DNA from: Camillea tinctor | Taxonomy: Eukaryota > Ascomycota > Sordariomycetes > Xylariales > Xylariaceae | DNA: 64,000 nucleotides | NCBI GenBank assembly: GCA_022578605.1 | Contig: MU394058.1 | Span: forward strand, 186,001-250,000 | Direction of reading: 5' to 3' | Shown here: in pieces, positions 36,801 through 48,798 of the stretch | Numbering within the stretch: position 1 is the first letter of the stretch | Layout of the letters: each line of letters begins with the position of its first letter | The notes under the pieces: generated by a model | What the model saw: only the letters and a program-made list of their open reading frames with translations | The model's database searches: none | What the model was told of the DNA's origin: nothing | Position numbers and translations under genes: made by a program

Positions 36801-37160
36801 CTCTCTGCATAGATTCCGCAAGTTGGCCAGGTTCTGGGCATGGACGGGCAGTTCGTAGACGGGCACATCGTCGGGGGCGTCACCGGGATGGGTCCACCTG
36901 AGAACGGCATCGCCCGTTGCATGCAGAATCTCCTCGGTATTGGGGCCAGCGAGGTCAGAGGCGAAGGGGACATTGAAAGCGAAGTGGATGGTGGAATCGG
37001 CGGCGGGAGAGGAATTCAGAGGGGGGGCTCCCGGGGCTCCGGTCTTCTGATGGGGGTTTATGGCGGTCATGGTCATGTTCGGGCGCGACGACATGCCAAA
37101 GCTTGGGCTCTGGATGCGGTCGCTCCAGTGACGCATGCCCATATTGGCGAGCTTTTGCAT
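33803..37160 (-). CDS. Multi-KH-domain RNA-binding protein
   Basis: Likely a cytoplasmic RNA-binding protein in mRNA control. KH folds bind single-stranded RNA through a GxxG loop. I find eight exons: 37160-36648, 36580-36311, 36258-35800, 35728-35416, 35360-35118, 35058-34937, 34879-34682 and 34627-33803. All introns are 52-71 nt and in frame; total 980 residues. GxxG-type loops are seen in VCGRSRKNIKLIE (about 279-291) and IIGIGGQHIQRIM (about 572-584). Repeated PVY/IMFPP, FPS and FVKFSN strands suggest more degenerate KH units. The last exon is Ser-rich and disordered. The 5' end is uncertain: the frame stays open upstream (about 23 Pro-rich residues back to 37229) without an ATG, so an extra 5' exon is likely. 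The layout resembles the fungal YLL032C/Bicaudal-C-like group; orthology is not proven. Confidence 0.85.
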
Positions 37161-40100
37161 GATGACTTCGTGGCGAGGCAGAGGAGAGATGGGGGACTTT
37201 GGGGTTGGTGGAGGACCGGGGTATCTCAAGCAAGAAAACGAAATGAAGGATAAAATAGAAGAGAAAAAGGGAAAAAAAAAAGAAAGAAAAGAAAAAAAAA
37301 GAAAAGAGAATAACGAAGGGAGAGAACGAAAGAAGAAAAATGTAATGTGGGATGTTCTCTACCTTTCTTTTTCCTTTTTTTTATTTTCTTTGCTGCGAAT
37401 ATAGCACCTCTACAACTAAACTGGTGGTGGTGGGGAGAGGTTGAAAATGGTGAGGAGGAGGAGAAATGAAAGTAGGCTAGAGTGGATGTGATGAATGGAG
37501 GAGAGAAAGGAACGGATGGAGTTGAGGTGTGGTGTGTCGGGTCGGGTGTGTGGTGGTTGTGTGGTGGTGTGTGTGGTGGTGTGTGCGTGGGTGCGTGGGT
37601 TGCGTGGGTGAATGAATGGTGTCTCTTCTCTGGTGTCTGGTCCTGGTCTGTGTGGAAAAAAAGAGAAAGTCGAATGGAAATGGCAGAAAGCATTGGCCGG
37701 TTGTCTAAGATGCAGTCAGCAGCTGTCAACAGCAAATGAGGAGGGAGGACCGGGGGTCTAAGAGCCCTGGCACTAACCTAATTGTTGTGCATTAGGCTGT
37801 ACACGGCTTAGCGCGCTTCCGCTCCAGCTTGAACTCAATGGAATTGAATTTGACCTGGTGGCACGACCAGCGCAAACTTACCCAAAAGATTGGGGTAATT
37901 TAGCAAGACGGTCCCGGTGCTAAAAAGCTAAAAAGCTAAAATGGCTGAGTTGATACTCCGTATAGGATGAGAATTCTTATCAAGGTTTACCCTACCTTGT
38001 TTATCCAGAAATACCATTGGCCAACAATAATCTACGTGCTATGTAGTGTACCTAAAGGTAAGAGATAGTATTAGCTACATCCTGGTAAGTTGGTAGACAC
38101 ATACATACGTACATACATAACCTACATGCATAGGTCAGGTTAGGGCCGGTAGGGTCGGTTAGTTGACTTGTAGGTGTCGATCGTCAACTCAGGCAGTCAG
38201 GGTTACTGCTCTTGGGCACTTCTCTAGCACTGCGGTCTCACATATTATGGTGCACCACACCAGCCTACGCTCCCTCTCTATACCTAGGGTAATGTATTGT
38301 AAACTCCATACATGTGCATTAAGTACTGTAGTAGCATGTATGTACCCTGCATTCTCTAGTTGCGTCATAGACATATCATTATCATGTATGTACGTACACG
38401 ACGTTTTTACGACGTGCCAATTGCAATTGAGACTTGTAGCGCGTTTGAGTTGAGACGAACGCAGACCATTGATCATTGGTATTGGCATCGCGTGTCATTC
38501 AATTCTGATATGGAAGTTGATATTGTAAGTAAGCATAGGACTCTTCTTTCGATTGTTGAAATAGAACATTGATATCAATACATATCTAGGTTATCCAGGC
38601 TGTTTAAATACTAGGTTAGCCTACTACTATGTAGTAAAGGTACTAATAAGGCTATGTAAAGTACCTAAGTACCCGAGTTGCTTTTTGTAAATGGCAAGCC
38701 GCATGACGAATTCCAATTTTTTCCCTTTTCTTATCTACCTGCCTATCCCCCGCTGCTTAATCAGCTAAAATGAATCGCCCATTAGGTACTTGCAAGGTCA
38801 AAATGTGTGTGTTGCAATGCATGTCCGCTGCATTTATCTTGACTTTCTGTCTGTTTTATCGGTTTGCTTTGACATCACTCTTTTCTCTTTTCTTTTTTTT
38901 CCTCTTCCCCGTGCGACTTGCCTTGGGGATATACTGTCTTTTTTTGTTTTTTTTTGCTTTAACTATTCTCTCTTCCTGTGGTATCGATGTACCTATAATA
39001 TATTCATACATATATATAACCATACTTATCTGGTGGTTTATTTATAAATAGCCAACCTTAACATATATATGTAGACAAGTAAGCGCATGCAACAGATCTT
39101 GCTCTGCAATGATACGAGTTGTAGTATATTGATATTGCTGTTATTTGTTACTTTACCTGCTTTGGATAGCCAATACTCCTAATATCTGGTCCACAGGTAT
39201 CGGCGCCAAAGAAGAAAAGATGATTAAAAGAAACAAGGTCTTCTTCCAAGATCTGAGGTAGTAGCCGCCAGAGTCGGGACCATAAAAAAAATCCACGCGC
39301 TGCCTCACGTAGGCCTATTTTGCTTTTAATTACCTGCCTGTACATTACCTCCGACATGTTTTTGCATAGCCACCCCCGAGTACGCGTTCTTCCATGGATC
39401 AAGATCTTGTGGGTGGTTAGCTTTTTGGATCAAGAAAAAAGAGCCATCCGCCATTCAGCCACGTTGGGTGCTTTTTGTCCCAAATGGTGTTAAAAGCATA
39501 CTGAAAGTAGCAGTAAGTTAGGTATGTGCTCAAACATGTTGGGCATGTGTCGAAAGCAAAGTAAGATTTTTGTGTCAAACCGATTACTTTCTTGCTTCTG
39601 TCTCTCCTTTCCATTTCTATTTCTGTCCTATTTCTGTCTTGAACTGGCTGGCCTTACACTAACCTAGTTACTCGTAAAATCTAGGTTTAAAATCCATGTA
39701 TTATGTCTGTGCATTTCTCTTTCTTTCTTTTTTTCTTTTCCTTTTTTTTTTCCTTACTATACTAAAAAAGAAGTAATAATGACAATAATAATAAAAAATG
39801 ATAGTTCATTAATTTAATAAAAAGAGAAAAAAGCTTGTCATGAGATTTATCACGTTGTAGGTAACATTGAACATTTAGTCTAAGCGAGCAGCAAGTTTTA
39901 GTTTGTGTTTTATCACGTTTAAACAACATTGTAATCTACTTAATCCTGTGTACTTAACCTACCTAGGTACGTACCAGCTAGACGGTTGGACAGTCAGCCG
40001 GATAGATACATAACCTAGTAGTTAACTAGTATTAGTCCATATATTTAAAATGTCAAATAACTTTCTTTCGAATTTTGGCAGTACCTTAAATCCTTCCTAC

Positions 40101-40360
40101 ACCGTAACTTACTCGTTTCCAATCTCTCGTCAGCTAGTCATAAGTACATTATTATTATCTTGTCATCCTCCCTCCTTCGTATTTCCAGAAAACCCCATTC
40201 TTTGCATGTGTTGTTTTCCTTTACCCTACTCCGTACTACTACACATCCCTCTTCTTAAAGCGCCGGCATTTCGTGTGAAATATTTGTCCTGGCTGCCAAT
40301 GAGAAGGAGGGGTTGTATATGTATGTAGGATTCCCGTCTATCTGTCTACTTAGGTATGTA

Positions 40361-40393
40361 CTAAGCTAAGCCAAGCTAAGCTAAGCTAAGCTA
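40361..40393. repeat. (CTAAG)n tandem repeat
   Basis: Six or so CTAAG units with one CCAAG variant. Confidence 0.9.
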
Positions 40394-41734
40394 CTATGAT
40401 ATGCTGTTGCCATGCTATCAAGTGTCTTCCCGTCCCTACCTTTTTTTCTGACGTCCCAGTGTCATTCCTCCTTTGCACTAACCTAGTATCCACGACTGCC
40501 GGGGTTGGAAGCCCTCTTCTTCTTTGGCACTGCCGTATGTGCATGAAAAAAAGGGAAGGGAGGGGAGGAGGGGACGGGTTTTCTAGGGGTCTCGAACGTC
40601 TTTTTTTTTTTTTTTTTTCCTTTGTCCCCCTACCACACACCTCCCCCCTTCTCTTTTCTTCCCTATCGAGTCTCGCTTGATAAACAACTTTCGGATTTAC
40701 ATATAAGGAAATAGATAGTAGATACCAGACTGCATTAACTAAAGGTGTAACCTATACATATTGACATCTTGCCCCCCCCTCCCCCCACATATTTTATCCG
40801 GCTGAAGTGTACAACTACTATCTACTTAGACTTTGAAAGCTGTCTCTTCTGTTCTTCTTTCTTTTAAGCCCCTCCTTCTCCCCCCCTTTTTTTTTACTTG
40901 TGCCGTGTCCCTACGCCCTACGACTACAAGGGAGTATGTACTTACTTACTTACTTAGCTACCTATCCATATAGGTGCGTCATGTGATGTTCGGGTTGGTT
41001 TCCCAATGGTCCGGGGAATGGTAGGGTGATAGCCCTGAGGGGCTAGTGTAGTGGGTTAGTACGTACCTGTACCTAGCAAAAAGAAGACATCCACCAAACC
41101 CGTTCTTTTAGGCGCTATGCGGAACACCTAACAGGCCCTTCTGGCACTAAGCGTACCTAAGGTTTGCAGTCCCCCCATCTTATAGTTGTACATATAAGTC
41201 AGTCAACAACCCCCGAATCCCGATATGGAGACATCAATATCAAGCACTGAGTGGAGGTAATAAACAAGTATGATGTCGGTTGGTATGTAATCAGATTTAC
41301 ATAGGTTATAAATTTTAGGTTAATTACCTGATCTCTTTAGCCTTTGATAATGCAATTTTTTTTTATATTCTAAATACAACCCGATAGTGAAATGTAAATA
41401 AAGGTAAATCTTATAAAGAAGAAGGAAAAGAAGGAAAAGAAGAAAAAGAAGAAAAAGAACGAGCTCGGTACCTGATCGACAACCTCATGTTGTCTTGTTG
41501 GTACGCATAAGAACCTAAACCTTACGCAAAAGGTGTACGTACATGCATAAGTTTTCCTTTTTCTTGTCTTTCTTTTTCCTTTCATCTCTCCTTTAACACG
41601 TCGTCTTCTCTTTTCTCCCTTCTTGTCCCTCCCACTCGGGGGAATAATAACAACAACCCCTCCCCTTACCCCCTTCTCCCCTCCCCCCCTTCAAAATCCC
41701 CTCTCATCCTCTCTCTCATACCCCTGGTCCTGAA

Positions 41735-41778
41735 CCCTAGTCCTAGTCCTGGTCCTGGCCCTGGTCCTGTCTCGGTCC
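41735..41778. repeat. CCTGGT-type hexamer minisatellite
   Basis: About seven imperfect CCTAGT/CCTGGT/CCTGGC units in non-coding DNA. The unit is the same as in the GNAT N-terminal repeat. Confidence 0.8.
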
Positions 41779-43020
41779 GCTTGGAACAAGAATCGATTTG
41801 ATCTACACAGGCAATCGGGGTCCGGAGTCCTTACCATGATCCTAGCTGGCACTCGACATGTTTCCGTCTCGAGTCCGCGCCCGCCTCTGTGTCCCACCTT
41901 TTTCGTCTCCATCCATCCTGTTGGAATGGATGATCAGTGAGCTCATCTCAACCGACTGCCCTGTCGTCTGTCGTTTATGCCCACATACACCACATATAGA
42001 AGCACGAAATATTTCACGTGCTCATACATATAACCTATATAATGCTACTTATAGGCTTGAGAACTCTCTTGAGAACCTATCAGTGAAGTGTCCCGGAGCC
42101 ATAGATATATGTTGATAAACTGGGCCAACTCCTCTCCTCTCTGCCAAGCCCGCTCTGATTTCTCTTGAACCTACGTATACTCCGCACATACCTCTGTGAC
42201 TGGTAGACTGTTCAAATACCTACCTAAGTTTAAGGTAATCGTGTAAAACGCTTGCTAGTTGGAACATCTATGGTATTTCTTAAGGAAGATAGGATATAGC
42301 AGGTATAATCTACAGCTCTGATGACCTCACTACTACCAAGTACGAGATTTGCGTAGGCTATACGTAGGCTATAGCTCCCGAGAGTTGTCCTCGTGTTGAT
42401 CTGCCACCCACTCCCTCAAACTGCCCGTGTGCCGGCTCGACTTACGTGGAATTCGGCCTATACCAGGCACATTAATGCTGTCCTCCATACCTATCGTCTG
42501 GTTTTACGTAGATCCACCAGAACGCCGCAACCGACAAAGGCACCCCCACCCTCCTTTCCCTTTACGGACGCCGGCAGTTTCTTGTGGTCCTGTCACAACG
42601 CTTTTAATCAACCACCTTAACTACCTAAGAAAGAACCGAGACATAATGCCATCTTTGACATTTGATGGTAAAGCATCTTAAATTCTTGGTACAAGCTATT
42701 AGACTAGCTCATATCTATTAGCACGATAATTGTGACAAGTTTATATGTTCTATGTATATGTCCCTTAAGCGACTCCATATACTGAACTTAACATATAGAA
42801 TCTGGCTTCCATACACGTCATGATCCCTGGCTTTAGTTGGCCTGTTTGGTTCCTAAAACCGTTACTTCCGAAATCATCTGTCTGCCTTTCGAGCATTTGC
42901 CGTAGTTTTAAAGATTGTATGTCCTATCAGACACTCCGGGGCCATTTGTTCCTAATTCTTCCTATACGGCGGCGTTGCGCAGCCTTGCAATTTGCCCATA
43001 CTCAAAAAGTCGGCATACGT

Positions 43021-45831
43021 CTACTGGTACACTTGCCTTCGACCATCGTCAGAATACACAATCTCTTGTTGTACTGCGCGAGGTCGCTCAATATAGGTAA
43101 TTTCTTCCTCTCTTGGTGGTGGCCGGTCGTAGTACCTTTCTACTGGTCTGACGCTAAACTCCCGCCGCGGCATATCTGGCTCAGGAGGTCTCACGCTGAA
43201 TTCCCGTACCACATGAGGGGCTGCTTCTCTTCTAGCTTCCGGATGAACACTAGCCGCATACTGTCTAGGCGGCATATCCGGCCGCGTGCTTTGTACTCTA
43301 TGATAGTACGGCGAAACCTCTGCAGGTCGTGCACTAGTAGGTCTTGATATATATTCCCGAGGCATTTCTTCGGGGAGCCTTCTCTCCGTCGTTCCTCGGA
43401 TCTGAATAAAGTCCTGGCCCGGTAATCCCGTAGTTGGCATTGTGTAATCACGTTCCCGATAGCTCCTATAATCTGTGCCGTAATCCGGTTGTGTGACGAC
43501 TCGTCTCGGTGCGTACGCTGGCGACGCGCGCCGATAAATTACACCGTCTTCCTCGAATGTGTCTGTGGGCATACGTGACGCAGGACGTATCGGTTGTCTT
43601 TGGTAGAGGATTTCATGATCCCCTGGTCTAGTGGATGGCATAACCGACCGTCGCGCAACAGTGCTAGAACGGGGAGGCTCGATGTACTCACGACCATATT
43701 CGTCGACGACAATGCGAGTAGAGGGAGGAGCAGGCGGTGGAGCCATAGCAGGTGAACGACTTTCAATGAGAACAGGCGATCGTGATCTAGCGCGATCAAC
43801 ATAAGGCCGTACGCTTACCCGTCCGTCACGCTGATAACTAGGGACCTCTCGGTAACTTGGGCTTGCTACCGAGTAAGTTGTTGGGCGTATATAATGAGGC
43901 TCTGCAGAGCCATAAGGAGACGCGTATCCTAAAGGAGACTGAACACGGCGAATGTATTGGACAGTGGTGCCATCCGGTCTCCGCTCCTCATACACTGACG
44001 GCTCCAGTCTGTGGCCAAGGGGGGCGACCGAGTGACGTACCTGTCGAGCGTACGGATCATCTACTCTTTCAAACCCTAGCGGCACGCGTTCCACATGTAC
44101 GGGCGCAACCGAGTAACGCTCGGAGTGCATTCTTGAGGCTGGTTGTTCGATTCTCGGCTCATCATATATCAGTTCTGGCTCCTGTCTTGCCGCTGGCCGT
44201 TGTCGCTTTTGAGATCGCGTGAACGGCGGGGCCGAAACGGGCGATGGAGATCGAGGCTCGGGCTTGATAAGAGGAGAGCCTGGGGCATCCTGCGCTCTTG
44301 CTTCAGCCTTTCTCTTGTTCTTTTTCTTATTCTTCTTCTTGCCACCCTTATCACCTTGGGGAGAACTTTCGGGGCTTGTTACAACGCAGTGTTCCTGTCT
44401 TAAAGCTGTTACCTGAGCAGGTGCACCTTGAAGGATGTGGACCTCGGCTTCCGGCATAGGTTGTTGTCGAGCTATCGCCAAGGGTGACACATGTGCAGGC
44501 TGCGGCGCGAATGGTGAAAGGTTATGAGCTCGAACTAAAGGTGATCCGCGCTGTCTGAAGTCGGTGTTAGGCAAGAGCTGATGGGAGTTCTGCATACGAC
44601 TGTGATCAGCTGGCTGGTCTGAATCTGTATTTTCAGATCTACTAGCAGCTCCGCTATCTGAGCTTATGACTTGTGTTTCTACCTCTGCTCTGTGACGCGG
44701 TTGTCCTATTAAACCCCCCATAGCCGTATTCGACGTACTGGGCGCATGCCTGTCTTGTAGGGACGGTGCAAGACTACTAGTGTTCGGTGTATATTGATTA
44801 GGCATACTTGCGCTCTGAAATGGGTAGGGATTACGACTAGCATCTATCGGGTACAAAGGAGCCGTCGAGGTGGGCAGAGGATGAGCAGTGAACCGCTGCT
44901 GTGGGATAGGAACAGCGGCAGAAGCAGCAGGAGCAGGAGCCGCAGCCGTCGTTGCAGCAGGAGCAGAAACAGGGACTGGTACGGGAAGGGGGACGGGAAC
45001 TGGAGCATAAGGCGCTCGTTGGTGCGCAAACGTGGACGAATCCTGCATCTGTACATCTTCCTGTTGGACTCGGGCCCGAGGCGATGTAGTCGGCTCGGGA
45101 GAATCGTGTTGGCTAGAATAAAATGTATTCTCGTCGAACGAGTCACTCGATTCAGATGCGTTAGCAGTCGCAGGAACATCAGTGGGGGGCGGTGCGGTGG
45201 CCTGTACGAGGGTTAAGGCTTTGGCTAGAATATCTGATATATCAAAGTCAGGCAATTGCTCCGAAGATTGTAGTGCAGCCTTCGAAGCGGATTTCCGCTG
45301 GTCCAGCTGGTCTTTGAGTGCTTTCTCGAGCCGCTGTCTCTGCAGCTGAAGCTCTGCCTTGATCAAATCATCAGACTTCTCAAGAAAGATGGGGTTAATC
45401 TCAGTCTTGCCAGTACCAAAGGTCCTAGAAACACCCGGGATGACTGGGGTAGCAGAGCCTGTTGGGGCTGCAGCGACAGCTAGTTGCTGCGAATTCGCCT
45501 TGAAGGACTGCATATTCCCCTTCTGATACCCGTTGATAGTAGAGCCACTATTCTGTGGTTGTACGGAAGAGGAAGAGGATGAAGATGGCGCAACGCGTTC
45601 TGTCGCGTGAGATGTGCATGGCTGGTGGACAGCAGCAGAAACAGCCGACTTGCCCACAGACGAAGAGGGTACTTTGATACGAGGGTGCTTCCCAGACACT
45701 ACTGCATCCCGAAACTGAACAACCCTTTGATACTCGCGAATTTCATCGAGCTCAGCGGGTGTCAAGACAGTAGAAGGGCCCGGCCGATAGCCGAAGGCTA
45801 AGGGGTCTTTTGCCATGTTGGCTTGGGTCAT
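43021..45831 (-). CDS. Large intrinsically disordered protein, conserved-looking N-terminus, unknown function
   Basis: A single uninterrupted frame of 936 residues. I do not recognise a catalytic domain. The N-terminus (about 1-55, FGYRPGPSTVLTPAELDEIREYQRVVQFRDAVVSG in two blocks) has good helix character and looks like the constrained part. A coiled-coil-like segment follows at about 145-185 (SDDLIKAELQLQRQRLEKALKDQ broken here). The middle is Pro/Ala/Ser/Gln-rich with a PVPVPLPVPVPV run. A lysine-rich stretch, KKKNKKKNKRK (about 495-508), could be a nuclear or nucleolar signal. The C-terminal third is rich in Arg, Tyr and Pro, with two REFSVRP copies near residues 880-900. Composition suggests a nuclear or RNA-associated scaffold, which is inference only. 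A second ATG five codons in is also possible as start. Confidence 0.8.
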   Translation of the reverse strand: MTQANMAKDPLAFGYRPGPSTVLTPAELDEIREYQRVVQFRDAVVSGKHPRIKVPSSSVGKSAVSAAVHQPCTSHATERVAPSSSSSSSVQPQNSGSTINGYQKGNMQSFKANSQQLAVAAAPTGSATPVIPGVSRTFGTGKTEINPIFLEKSDDLIKAELQLQRQRLEKALKDQLDQRKSASKAALQSSEQLPDFDISDILAKALTLVQATAPPPTDVPATANASESSDSFDENTFYSSQHDSPEPTTSPRARVQQEDVQMQDSSTFAHQRAPYAPVPVPLPVPVPVSAPAATTAAAPAPAASAAVPIPQQRFTAHPLPTSTAPLYPIDASRNPYPFQSASMPNQYTPNTSSLAPSLQDRHAPSTSNTAMGGLIGQPRHRAEVETQVISSDSGAASRSENTDSDQPADHSRMQNSHQLLPNTDFRQRGSPLVRAHNLSPFAPQPAHVSPLAIARQQPMPEAEVHILQGAPAQVTALRQEHCVVTSPESSPQGDKGGKKKNKKKNKRKAEARAQDAPGSPLIKPEPRSPSPVSAPPFTRSQKRQRPAARQEPELIYDEPRIEQPASRMHSERYSVAPVHVERVPLGFERVDDPYARQVRHSVAPLGHRLEPSVYEERRPDGTTVQYIRRVQSPLGYASPYGSAEPHYIRPTTYSVASPSYREVPSYQRDGRVSVRPYVDRARSRSPVLIESRSPAMAPPPAPPSTRIVVDEYGREYIEPPRSSTVARRSVMPSTRPGDHEILYQRQPIRPASRMPTDTFEEDGVIYRRASPAYAPRRVVTQPDYGTDYRSYRERDYTMPTTGLPGQDFIQIRGTTERRLPEEMPREYISRPTSARPAEVSPYYHRVQSTRPDMPPRQYAASVHPEARREAAPHVVREFSVRPPEPDMPRREFSVRPVERYYDRPPPREEEITYIERPRAVQQEIVYSDDGRRQVYQ

Positions 45832-46924
45832 TGCGGTGAATCAGGTTAGCAGCAGAAGGGAATTGTCCATAAATCAAACCATACGCCGACCAGATGAAAG
45901 AAGAAGAAAAAAAACAAAAACAAAAGGAGAGCAAGGAAAATAGAGATCGATATTATACAATTCAATTCACAGAGAGATGGAAGGCAGGTTGATTTATGTG
46001 GAAGGATGCCAAACTTAGACAACCTTTCCGATGATGCCTCCTCACACGGGATGGGATTTATGGGATGAAAAGGGAAGGAAAAAAAAAGGACGCGGAGGAC
46101 GTGTTTAAAAAAAAGTTGAGGCTAAGTCATTTGTAACTATGTTATTTTTTTAATTAAATTTTTTGGGGGGGGAGGGGGGTACTCTGAAAAATTTAGGTAG
46201 ATAGGTACTAGCTGCACAGACCCAAACTGGGTTAATTCTTTCACTGACAACTATGTACTATTTAGCTAATAGTGTAGTACCTAGCTGTTAGGGTTTTGAC
46301 ATTACAGAACACCTATTAAATATGCTTTAGGCAATGTCGAAGCCTTGCTAGTTTGCCAAATACATACACTAACCTACTGCAGCTACACTAGTACCAGCGC
46401 ACCTAACCTTGCATGGCCATTGTCTGTCTGGGTTAGTGCATACATATTTTCAACGTCTCGACCTCTCCCCGGTGACTCAAACTCTTGTTGAAGAACAGTT
46501 CCCGTAGCGTGAGAAAAAGCAAAATACACAGAGTGCAGAGAGAACAGAAGACATCGTGATCATGAAAATATGACTTGTATCGTATCTGGGCAGACATAAA
46601 AAAAGAACCCAGCACCTCTGTAAATCTGGCAATTGTTATGCTCCTGTAACCGGTACCTCATAATTTCAATTATTAAAATTTACGCCAACTGCGCTATTGA
46701 AGAAAAACAAAATCCATTACCAACAACCTAAAATCTACTGCTTATCATACTACTCCTTTTCTTTGCTAAGTTGGAAGCTACCATAATATATCAGAGTCGT
46801 TGGTCATTGGTTAGCAGAGGAAAACCAAAAACAACATCAAGAAAGGATCTACTCAGCGCAGTCCCTTCGCTCATACAACCCAATCTAGAAGAGTCCATCG
46901 GCGTTCGAAAGAAATCTAGTTGCG
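45832..46924. other. Divergent intergenic region
   Basis: 1.1 kb between the disordered-protein gene (minus) and the nucleotidase gene (plus), serving as promoter for both. It contains an A-rich patch (45900-45935), a G-rich run near 46165-46180 and AT-rich DNA. No gene seen. Confidence 0.55.
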
Positions 46925-47869
46925 ATGAGTTCAGAAACGAGACCCAATGGAGCAGCATCTCCACGGCCCGTGCTATTCTTGTGAGTCTCTCTGGGCTATG
47001 AGGAAAGAAGGAAAGAAAACAGAAAAGAAAGTATACTAATGATATATAATGCCTCAGTGACATTGACAACTGTCTATATCCTAGAAGTGAGTTGTAACTA
47101 TATTAGAAAAGCCAACCAAGTTACATTGCCGTACGTGTATATTGACCTCCTTATTTTTGATTATTATTTTTAAAAATAGGCTCCAAAGTCCATGATTTAA
47201 TGGCCACCCTGATAGACGACTACTTCGCCAAGCATCTAGGCCTTCCGGAAGAGGACGCCGTTAGACTGCACAAGGAGTACTACCAGAACTACGGCCTGGC
47301 CATCGAGGGCCTAGTCCGGCACCATCAGATCGACCCCCTAGAATACAACGCCAAGGTCGATGACGCCCTTCCTCTTGAGGGTATCATCAAGCCAAACCCG
47401 GCCCTGCGCCGGCTGCTGGAAGACATCGATACTTCCAAGGTCAAGCTGTGGCTGCTAACAAACGCGTACGTGACGCACGGTCGTCGGGTCGTCAAGCTCC
47501 TTGGCGTCGAGGATCTCTTCGAGGGCTTGACCTACTGCGACTACTCCGAGATCCCTATCATCTGTAAGCCGCATAAGGACATGTTCGCCCGGGCGATGAG
47601 GGAGGCCGGGGTGGATCGCGCCGAAGACTGCTACTTCGTTGGTATGATATCGCTCTTCTGGCCCCTATTCTTCAGATATTTTCTAACACATCCCCCATAT
47701 AGATGACTCATTCAGCAACTGTGAGAGCTCGCAGAAGCTAGGCTGGACAACGGCTCATCTGGTCGAAGAGGGCTTGCCACTGCCGCCGAAGCAGGCATCT
47801 AAATACCAGATCCGGCACCTCGAGGAGCTGCGCAATGTTTTCCCGCAGTTCTTCAAACCATCGGCCTGA
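46925..47869 (+). CDS. HAD-superfamily pyrimidine 5'-nucleotidase (SDT1/PHM8-like)
   Basis: Removes phosphate from nucleoside monophosphates; yeast relatives Sdt1 and Phm8 act on pyrimidine and related nucleotides. Exons: 46925-46980, 47058-47086, 47180-47641 and 47703-47869; 237 residues, usual for the group. The first two short exons restore PRPVLFFDIDNCLYPRSSKVHDL with the catalytic DxD (about Asp20 and Asp22). Motif II is in LWLLTNAYVTHG, the motif III lysine lies in the ICKPHKDMFARAM segment, and motif IV is CYFVDDSFSN, made across the last intron. The cap region contains YYQNYGLAIEGL, typical of the fungal family. The C-terminal LGWTTAHLVEEG also matches. Introns are 77, 93 and 61 nt. 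Convergent with Med21. Confidence 0.93.
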
Positions 47870-48225
47870 ATCGCATCACGACCATGAGATTGATTTCGTG
47901 ACAATAGAAGGAACAGCATTTGATAGAAGAAGAGGTGCGGGTGGCTTATAAGATAAACAGTGTTTTAACATTCGGGGTATGCGAGAGCACTTGCTGAGAA
48001 ATAATGGAACAGGAAATTAGAGCACATAAGTAGACCGTAGGGAGGGGAAGAGGGGAAGGGAGAAAGAGAGATCAGCGAGTAGATATCCCCCCCAAAAACA
48101 ACGAAATAGACAGTTGCTTCCGTTATGATAATGCATAAGAATTCCCTCCTAACTGTGCCCAGAACGCCAATGCCTGCCAGGGTATCGTTTTGTATGATTT
48201 GGTTGCGCGTGCATGAAGAATCGGT
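47870..48225. other. Convergent 3' spacer
   Basis: 356 bp between the stop codons of the nucleotidase (plus) and Med21 (minus). It contains a GA-rich patch at 48040-48070. No gene. Confidence 0.6.
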
Positions 48226-48798
48226 TCACGGTCGTCTGATGCTACGGATGACCGCATCCAGCTTTGCCATGGTGTCCTCCTTCTCCTTGATCGCCTCCTG
48301 CCGCTGGGCCTCGGCGACCTTCAGCTCCTCCTCCAGCTCTTTGATGTTGCGCTCTTGGTCTTGTTCGCTGTTGTCGAGGCCCGGGAGCAGGGAGATGAGC
48401 AGCTCTATCTGCTGCTCCTTCGTAATCAGGTCCTGGGCTAGCTCGATCTGCGAAGATCTGAAGACGTCGTCGGGATGAGGGTCCACTGTGTATTGGTGAA
48501 GTGTGATGTTAGCCGCACTGCTTTCTTTCTTCCCTCCCCCCTCTTATTCTTAATGGCGACACCGAAAATCTACTGACCTTCTTGCTGCTCAGGCTCCTGT
48601 TTAACGTCCCTAATCTGGTCATTGGGACCGAGGGTCTCAAGGTTATGGTGTCGGTTGATGTAGTGGATGCATGCGACGAACTGGTGCGCTAGCTGGAGAG
48701 TTCAGACCGTTAAGGCGGTGCCTCTTTTTCTTCTTTTGACTAAGATGAACACTTACCTGATCTACAGCATCCTGTAGCTGTGTAAGCCTATCACTCAT
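48226..48798 (-). CDS. med21: Mediator complex subunit 21 (Srb7)
   Basis: A small subunit of the Mediator middle module, which links activators to RNA polymerase II. Exons: 48798-48757, 48692-48578 and 48485-48226; 138 residues, as expected for Med21. The N-terminal MSDRLTQLQDAVDQ joins LAHQFVACIHYINRHH, the most conserved part of the family. Exon 3 gives VDPHPDDVFRSSQIELAQDL, then ITKEQQIELLISLLPGLDNS and a long coiled coil to the end, which normally pairs with Med7. Introns are 64 and 92 nt, with GTAAGT and GTCAGT donors. Divergent from RRG7 with 405 bp between start codons. Confidence 0.95.

Larger units (their letters stand above)
37161..43020. other. Gene-poor region between KH gene and large disordered-protein gene
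   Basis: 5.9 kb. The first 600 bp are a purine/pyrimidine-biased leader and promoter of the KH gene, probably with an unfound 5' exon. The rest has small frames without domains, (CTAAG)n at 40361-40393, a CCTGGT hexamer tract at about 41735-41778, poly-T/poly-C runs and TACCTAGGTA words (39958-39975). The final 200 bp is probably the 3' UTR of the next gene. Confidence 0.5.

Noticed and set aside
42820..43347. 175-codon plus-strand frame at the end of the disordered-protein gene
   Set aside because: About 60% is antisense to a convincing coding region and the remainder is likely its 3' UTR.
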